Under the pieces are notes generated by a model. It ran no database searches, had not been told where the DNA came from, and worked only from the letters and a program-made list of their open reading frames with translations. A stretch of 43,941 nt of DNA from Opitutales bacterium (lineage in GTDB: Bacteria > Verrucomicrobiota > Verrucomicrobiia > Opitutales > Seribacteraceae). This document shows, piece by piece, positions 39,901 through 43,941 of this stretch. The stretch spans positions 1 through 43,941 of the forward strand of contig JAOFOL010000016.1 of NCBI GenBank assembly GCA_028042835.1, given 5' to 3'. How positions within the stretch are numbered: position 1 is the first letter of the stretch; the number at the start of each line of letters is the position of its first letter. The position numbers were made by a program, and so were the translations under genes.

Positions 39901-40411
39901 GATCGATAAGGAGCTTCCCGGCACCCTCTTTTTAGGTTGTCGTACGCATAGGGGTCCAAATGTACTAGGTCGTGGGGCACTCGGTTCTGTGGATGTGTTT
40001 TCGGTCAATGTATATGACTCCAGAGTTCGTTCATGGCAGGTGCCCGTTGACGCAGATATTCCTATTCTCTCCAGTGAGTTCCATTTTGGGGCAGTCGATC
40101 GTGGAGTGCCAAGCCCAGGTTTATCGGGCTCATGGGATCAGAGACAAAGAGCTTTATCCTTTGCACATTACCTTGCTTCAGCCCTAGCTGATCCTAGGTT
40201 TGTCGGCGTACATTGGTTCCAGTGGATTGACCAATCTGCAGCAGGTAGAAAAGATCGTGAAAACCATCAATGTGGTTTCATCGATGTCGCAGGCAAAGCT
40301 TATCCAGAACTTGTCAATGTAGTCTCCAGAGCAACCGAAAACATGTACATGGCCCGAAGAAAAACAAAGCAAAAAACCGAAAATATTCTGTTTGAACTGT
40401 TAAAAAATTAA
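36911..40411 (+). CDS. Sulfatase fused to GH50-like beta-agarase
   Basis: 1166 residues in one open frame. A signal peptide (about 1-22) leads into a complete S1 sulfatase (about 25-505) with MDDMG, C77APTR and SDNGG. Residues about 530-720 are beta-rich and resemble the CBM-like domain that precedes the barrel in GH50 agarases. The barrel runs from about 745 to 1150: KWWLIDPDGYLFFSVG opens it, F-M-G-N-E936 fits the acid/base position, and SSE1056FHFGAVDRG fits the nucleophile; VGVHWFQWID and GFIDV are further agarase-like blocks. GH50 enzymes cut beta-1,4 links in agarose. One polypeptide could thus remove sulfate and cut a sulfated galactan outside the cytoplasm. The next sulfatase starts 11 bp later. 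Confidence 0.9.
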   Translation: MFHSTACLIISLLPVVCSFALGGIIAPPNILVFLMDDMGIGDSRVYNKNSKVSMPNLEKLAAAGMTFTDAHAPAAVCAPTRYSVMTGNYPWRGRNPNGTWLFNMPSQVLRGQQTVGQLMKKVGYHTAFLGKVHLGGKVFSKSTGKPKLSMKGGFNDFDFGRKVENTPASLGFNYAYELPQGIQGSPYIAIENGILVGDAAKLREWKTGTYGNSVIEADGFGSPDWDSSMAGPVLTEKALSFLKKHSENNEERGIRKPFFMYYWSQSCHVPHTPPDELMGEKVKGASLDAHLDMLMEADISLGKIMETLKANGELENTLIIFTSDNGGLSRGLPGKHKGGHNSNSGFRGSKAQVYEGGHRVPFIARWGNGKQNSPIKPGTLSDALIGLQDLYATFAEITFQPMQISDGLDSQSFLGTLLGKKGEKTRLSILIQANNGKYHGQQSKKSVRENSWKLICTKDLKPIELYNLANDPMESQNQIAEKSQLIRVNRMSSELKKILNSSRSTDPFLLETGENKHTKPKIHSEQLFSPKANLLCQIKIPKGNEVQNWGGKWKVEGKSPMRISLSPKAGDKWDISGYKLAGIPIQNWEQGVTTIEGKLNNGNLTSWSHHAVGFAVAPSWEKTTLGFPFPMIEDRYQGSDLFKDQLAKPNGHRVHWRRFFPEDIREIILDLTSSSGKINILIGAPVLGWQNNKEINKKLESLPYLDELGQVSAIHWPGKANNLEDARDTMQSEFKQAKKEAKDKRLSKFGGWMDGPKMKASGRFRTQKVDKKWWLIDPDGYLFFSVGPCLTGNRAETLAIPKRTNTSFFNYIPGEKDYLKWTGLRKTGGRQYVNFPALNYRRYFGDKWEETVNQGTHDRLRAWGLNTLACWSDEKLQKDKKTPYTLISSIWWQSSGHRKFPSPFRADFQSDLEKNLRKLAWAKNDPFCLGIFMGNELEWPDRIGETIQKLPGDHPTKIWAVNELKKRGKNNLPAKVKDLDELYLPFVKAFFQKCKTAIDKELPGTLFLGCRTHRGPNVLGRGALGSVDVFSVNVYDSRVRSWQVPVDADIPILSSEFHFGAVDRGVPSPGLSGSWDQRQRALSFAHYLASALADPRFVGVHWFQWIDQSAAGRKDRENHQCGFIDVAGKAYPELVNVVSRATENMYMARRKTKQKTENILFELLKN

Positions 40412-40422
40412 AGAGAAGTATC

Positions 40423-41961
40423 GTGAAATTTATAAACCTAGGCTGGCTTTTCTTTCTCTTTATCGTTTCTACATTTGCAGAAACTCGACCGAATATTCTT
40501 TTTCTATTTAGCGATGACCACGCCCTTCGGACCATTGGTGCATATCCTGGATCAATCAACAACACCCCTAATCTGGATCGTATAGCCAGAGAGGGTGCGC
40601 TTTTTACTAATTCATTCAATGTGAATTCAATCTGTTGCCCAAGCCGGGCAGCCATTCTTACCGGCAAACACAGCCTGGCAAACGGAGTGATTGGGAACAG
40701 TTCAAAATGGAATGGTAAACAATGGGTCTTCTCAAGGGAAATAGGTAAATCTGGTTACCAAACCGGGCTCATTGGAAAATGGCACCTCAAAGGAAATCCG
40801 ACAGATGAATTTCAGAGCTGGGAAATTCTTTCCGGTAAAGGAGGACAAGGGTCTTATTTTAATCCAACCTTTCTTTCCCCAAACGGGGAAAGCAAAGTAA
40901 CAGGACATTCCACTAAGATCATCACAGACAAAGCACTTCGGTGGTTGAAAAAACGAGATCAAAAAAAACCTTTCTTACTTTGTGCTCAGTTTAAGGTGCC
41001 ACATATTCATCGCCTCCCTCCCATTAATCGTATGAATGGATACGATGGCATAGAATTTCCGGTTCCAGAAACTTTTTTCGATGATTTTTCCTCCCGCTCT
41101 TCTTTTGTCTCAGAGACATGGATGGCACTCAAGGGGATGAAGGGAAATGTATTAAATATTGCTCCAACAAAGGAGGAAATAGATAAGAACCCAAAAATTC
41201 GTCCACCATTTCTACATGAGATGAATTCCAAACAGCGAAAAGCCTGGCATTCAGCTTATGACCCAAGAAACTTGCGGTACCGAAAATTAATTCAGGAAGA
41301 AAAATTGCAAGGCAAAACAAAATCACTTTATATATATCAACGATTTATAAAAGATTATGTTCGTTGTGTTGACGGACTGGACGATCAGATTGGAAGGATT
41401 CTAAATTTCTTAGATGAACAAAATTTAACCGAAAATACATTGGTCATTTATAGTTCAGATCAAGGATTCTTCACCGGAGAACATGGATGGGCAGAAAAGA
41501 GATGGATGTACGAAGAAAGCTTTAAGTCTCCCCTACTTATGCGTTGGCCGAAAATGGTTAAACCGGGAACAAGAATTACTCAACTAGTCCAGAATATCGA
41601 TTTGGCTCCGACATTCATGAAGGCAGCCGGACTGATTCCACCTGAAACGGTTCATGGGATTGCACTTCAACCCATTTTATCAAACCCCTCCTCTCGATCA
41701 TGGAGAAAAGATATATTATACCAATATTTTGACGGAGGAACTCGTGAAAACAGAGGTCCTTACAATATGCCAAGGCATGAGGGAATTCGGGATACAAGGT
41801 ATAAATTGATTTCTTTTTACGATTATAAAAAGTGGGAGTTTTATGACCTAAAGAATGATCCCGAGGAACTACATAACCTCTTTAATCAGGAATCTATGAA
41901 GTTCGAGGTCAATCGGTTGCAAAAAAGGCTCCGAATTAAAAAAGCAGAATTTGGGCTTTAA
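40423..41961 (+). CDS. Secreted sulfatase (N-acetylglucosamine-6-sulfatase-like S1 type)
   Basis: 512 residues from a GTG start that places a clean signal peptide (about 1-19, ending TFAE) at the N-terminus. FSDDH is the first metal block and C71CPSR the formylglycine site (C71). SSDQGFFTGEHGW resembles the second metal block of the glucosamine-6-sulfatase/heparan-type subgroup. YEESFKSPLLMRWP is also typical of that group. It lies 11 bp after the sulfatase-GH50 gene, so they are co-transcribed. Its true substrate may be a galactan rather than a glycosaminoglycan. Confidence 0.94.
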   Translation: MKFINLGWLFFLFIVSTFAETRPNILFLFSDDHALRTIGAYPGSINNTPNLDRIAREGALFTNSFNVNSICCPSRAAILTGKHSLANGVIGNSSKWNGKQWVFSREIGKSGYQTGLIGKWHLKGNPTDEFQSWEILSGKGGQGSYFNPTFLSPNGESKVTGHSTKIITDKALRWLKKRDQKKPFLLCAQFKVPHIHRLPPINRMNGYDGIEFPVPETFFDDFSSRSSFVSETWMALKGMKGNVLNIAPTKEEIDKNPKIRPPFLHEMNSKQRKAWHSAYDPRNLRYRKLIQEEKLQGKTKSLYIYQRFIKDYVRCVDGLDDQIGRILNFLDEQNLTENTLVIYSSDQGFFTGEHGWAEKRWMYEESFKSPLLMRWPKMVKPGTRITQLVQNIDLAPTFMKAAGLIPPETVHGIALQPILSNPSSRSWRKDILYQYFDGGTRENRGPYNMPRHEGIRDTRYKLISFYDYKKWEFYDLKNDPEELHNLFNQESMKFEVNRLQKRLRIKKAEFGL

Positions 41962-41983
41962 GATAGTTAATCAAAAAAATCTC

Positions 41984-42955
41984 TTACTGAGAAAACTTTG
42001 CCCAAAAAACTTCAGGAGATGAAATGTCTCTGCCAGAATTGTCAAAAGTAGTCCCAATTTCTCGCAAACCGTAAAGGCTTCTAGCCACATTCATTCCTCG
42101 TTTTATTCGTGATGGGGTAAAAACTAAACGAGTCAAATTAAGCCCTGCCAAGGGAGTTAAATCTTCGATTAAAGTATCCCCTATATGTAACCTCTGAAGC
42201 ACAGGAAGTTGTCGCACAAAATTCAAATCCTCAACCAAGGTACGATGAAGTGTCAAACTGACCAATGGTAGACCGGCTAATCCAGAAACATCCGAAACAG
42301 GCGACTCCGACAACCAAAGTTGTTTCAGATTTGATGAGCGAATGGAAGAAACCTCAGTGATTTGCGTGCCCACTGCGTATAGGTTTTCCAATGGCTGTCC
42401 TTCCAGACCTTGTAGTGATTGTACTGGAGAGTTATTAAGTCGGAGTTCCATCAACTTGGCATTTTTTAAATCTCTTAAATTTTCAACCTTAGTATTTTCC
42501 AAAAACAAAGTGCGTAGTGGCATATCTTTTAAATGACGGATTTCCCTAACTGGATTACCACTCAAATCTAAAGCTTGCAGTTTAAGGTTTCGCAGCGGAG
42601 ACAAATCACGAAGACCACAATTTGGAAGCTCTGCGGCCACAATCACTCCATTATCTTCATGGAATTTACCCTGACCTTGATAATTTGGATTAGCACGAAC
42701 AAGGATTGATTGAATTTTTTGAATACTAGATAAATCGGATTTAAATTCCTTGGGTTCATTCGGGGATGTGGGAGTGCTGGATTTAACTGTTGAATTTGGC
42801 TCTCCAGCATCCCTGTTCATATCACTCTCCTCGAGAATTGTGGAAGTATTCCTGTCTACTGTGGAGATCTCTTCATCTAGGCTACAGCTAAGTAAGAAAA
42901 GAGAAATAAGGGAGCCAATACAGATTTGAATTAAAAAGCCTTTGAAATGGAACAT
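41984..42955 (-). CDS. Leucine-rich-repeat lipoprotein
   Basis: 323 residues from the ATG at 42955; an ATG ten codons earlier would place acidic residues before the signal and is less likely. The signal ends in the lipobox LFLLSC, predicting a lipid-anchored cysteine. An acidic, serine/threonine-rich linker follows. About nine short repeats of roughly 20-22 residues come next, with the pattern L-x2-L-x-L-x-(N/T)-x-(V/I), for example LQALDLSGNPVREI. Such proteins usually bind other proteins or glycans at the cell surface; no partner is evident. It converges on the sulfatase operon (22 bp apart) and is divergent from the symporter. Confidence 0.88.
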   Translation of the reverse strand: MFHFKGFLIQICIGSLISLFLLSCSLDEEISTVDRNTSTILEESDMNRDAGEPNSTVKSSTPTSPNEPKEFKSDLSSIQKIQSILVRANPNYQGQGKFHEDNGVIVAAELPNCGLRDLSPLRNLKLQALDLSGNPVREIRHLKDMPLRTLFLENTKVENLRDLKNAKLMELRLNNSPVQSLQGLEGQPLENLYAVGTQITEVSSIRSSNLKQLWLSESPVSDVSGLAGLPLVSLTLHRTLVEDLNFVRQLPVLQRLHIGDTLIEDLTPLAGLNLTRLVFTPSRIKRGMNVARSLYGLREIGTTFDNSGRDISSPEVFWAKFSQ

Positions 42956-43051
42956 GGTATCTGAACTACATGGTTCTACATCCATTGTCGAACTGAACCT
43001 CAGAGCGAGTTAGCGGTTTACTCAAAAGAAATCGGCCTTTACCTTAGGTGA

Positions 43052-43941
43052 ATGAATTCTTTGCTCTCTACCACTGACCTAATCATATTTTTTGGATCTC
43101 TTATTGCTGTAATGGGAATGGGGCTATGGGTCGGAAAAAATGAAAACAGTTCTGAAGATTATTTCTTGGCAGGAAAAAGTACGAGATGGTGGGGGGTAGC
43201 TGGCTCGATTTTTGGTTCCAATGTCTCGGCAAACCATATTGTGGGGATGATGGGCGTGGGTTTTGCGGTAGGCTTTGCACAAAGCCATTTTGAAATCACC
43301 GCCATCGCAGGACTATTAATGCTATGTTACTTTTTCCTACCGATTTACAGGAAATTAAATGTTTACACGCTAAGTGACTACCTGAGTAGAAGGTATGATG
43401 ACCGAAGCCGAATCAGTTACGCATTTATTATGGTAATCATCATGGTTGTCATACAAATGGTTCCTGGATTTTACATTGGTTCTCGATCAATCAATATTCT
43501 TCTCCAAGGAGATACTGGACGAAAGGCAGTAGCCGAGGCAATCGTCTCTGAAGAAGGTACATTAGAAGAATTCAATATTTTACATGGAGGTGATCAATAT
43601 GGAACAGCACCAAGAGTGTTGGTTAATAATCAATCTGCTCCTGATTTTAATGTCAAAATTGAAGGGGGAAAAGTCTCTGCAGTCATTATTCCGTCCGATC
43701 AATCTTTTTCGTACGACCCGAAATCACCGCCTAGTATTTCATTTGCAGGCGGTAATTCAAAAAATGCCGAAATCGCTCCTGGAGATGTTGATCCTTTTAG
43801 TTATAAACTGGGTATCCTTATCATGGCAATTGTAACGGGTACCTATGTGATTTTGGGCGGGCTCAAAGCAGTCATAATCACTGATGTAATTCAGTCCGTC
43901 CTATTGCTTCTTGCCGGATTACTAGTCGCTTTCATTACTTT
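43052..43941 (+). CDS. Sodium:solute symporter family protein (truncated by window end)
   Basis: At least 296 residues, open to the right edge. The N-terminus (LIIFFGSLIAVMGMGLWVGK) and the following SEDYFLAGKSTRWWGVAGS block are characteristic of the SSS family (SglT/PutP fold). GTYVILGGLKAVIITDVIQ is the conserved segment near helices 5-6. Between them (about residues 152-247) lies a hydrophilic stretch of about 95 residues that is absent from typical members. SSS carriers import sugars or other small solutes with sodium and often accompany sulfatase clusters in marine Verrucomicrobiota. It starts 96 bp from the divergent LRR lipoprotein gene. Confidence 0.92.
   Translation, partial: MNSLLSTTDLIIFFGSLIAVMGMGLWVGKNENSSEDYFLAGKSTRWWGVAGSIFGSNVSANHIVGMMGVGFAVGFAQSHFEITAIAGLLMLCYFFLPIYRKLNVYTLSDYLSRRYDDRSRISYAFIMVIIMVVIQMVPGFYIGSRSINILLQGDTGRKAVAEAIVSEEGTLEEFNILHGGDQYGTAPRVLVNNQSAPDFNVKIEGGKVSAVIIPSDQSFSYDPKSPPSISFAGGNSKNAEIAPGDVDPFSYKLGILIMAIVTGTYVILGGLKAVIITDVIQSVLLLLAGLLVAFIT

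Overview
The window looks like a chromosomal piece of a marine member of the PVC superphylum, most likely Verrucomicrobiota (Planctomycetota or Lentisphaerota less likely). This rests on the gene families: three genes of the Planctomycete-cytochrome/DUF1549/DUF1553 type, each followed by a DUF1501 gene, a propeller-dehydrogenase/cytochrome c fusion, four secreted sulfatases, Tat-exported Gfo/Idh/MocA oxidoreductases and an ECF sigma/FecR pair. The DNA is moderately AT-rich, and almost no gene start is preceded by a recognisable Shine-Dalgarno sequence.

Layout. Positions 1-622 hold a tandem array of 197-bp repeats that runs off the left edge. 639-1862 (minus strand) holds a small lipid/head-group pair: a cytidylyltransferase and a CDP-alcohol phosphatidyltransferase whose conserved N-terminus lies upstream of any normal start codon. 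2183-12210 is the first polysaccharide block: sulfatase, LamG-containing PSCyt1/PSCyt2/PSD1 protein, DUF1501 protein, and a four-part SGNH-like/propeller/HEAT-like/cytochrome c protein. 12289-21808 is mainly regulatory and housekeeping: a secreted unknown, an ECF sigma overlapping a membrane protein (putative anti-sigma), a PqiA-like pair, an NfeD/flotillin pair, nagB with an oxidoreductase, and a second ECF sigma with a FecR protein. 22062-28117 is the second block (PSCyt/PSD1, DUF1501, Tat oxidoreductase). rarA (28183-29499) interrupts. 29598-41961 is the third block: a divergent LamG/PA14-like PSCyt/PSD1 protein with a divergent DUF1501 partner, an EF-hand sulfatase, a small secreted protein with a terminator, a sulfatase fused to a GH50-like agarase, and another sulfatase. 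The right end has an LRR lipoprotein (minus) divergent from a truncated sodium:solute symporter.

How it may work together (inference): exported sulfatases and the sulfatase-GH50 fusion would desulfate and cut a sulfated galactan-like polysaccharide. The exported haem proteins with glycan-binding-like domains and the DUF1501 partners would act on the same material in an unknown, possibly redox, step. The symporter would import products, and NagB and the oxidoreductases would process sugars inside or at the envelope. The ECF/FecR pair beside block two is a candidate local regulator. The most notable items are the sulfatase-GH50 fusion and the three parallel PSCyt/DUF1501 modules carrying different accessory domains.
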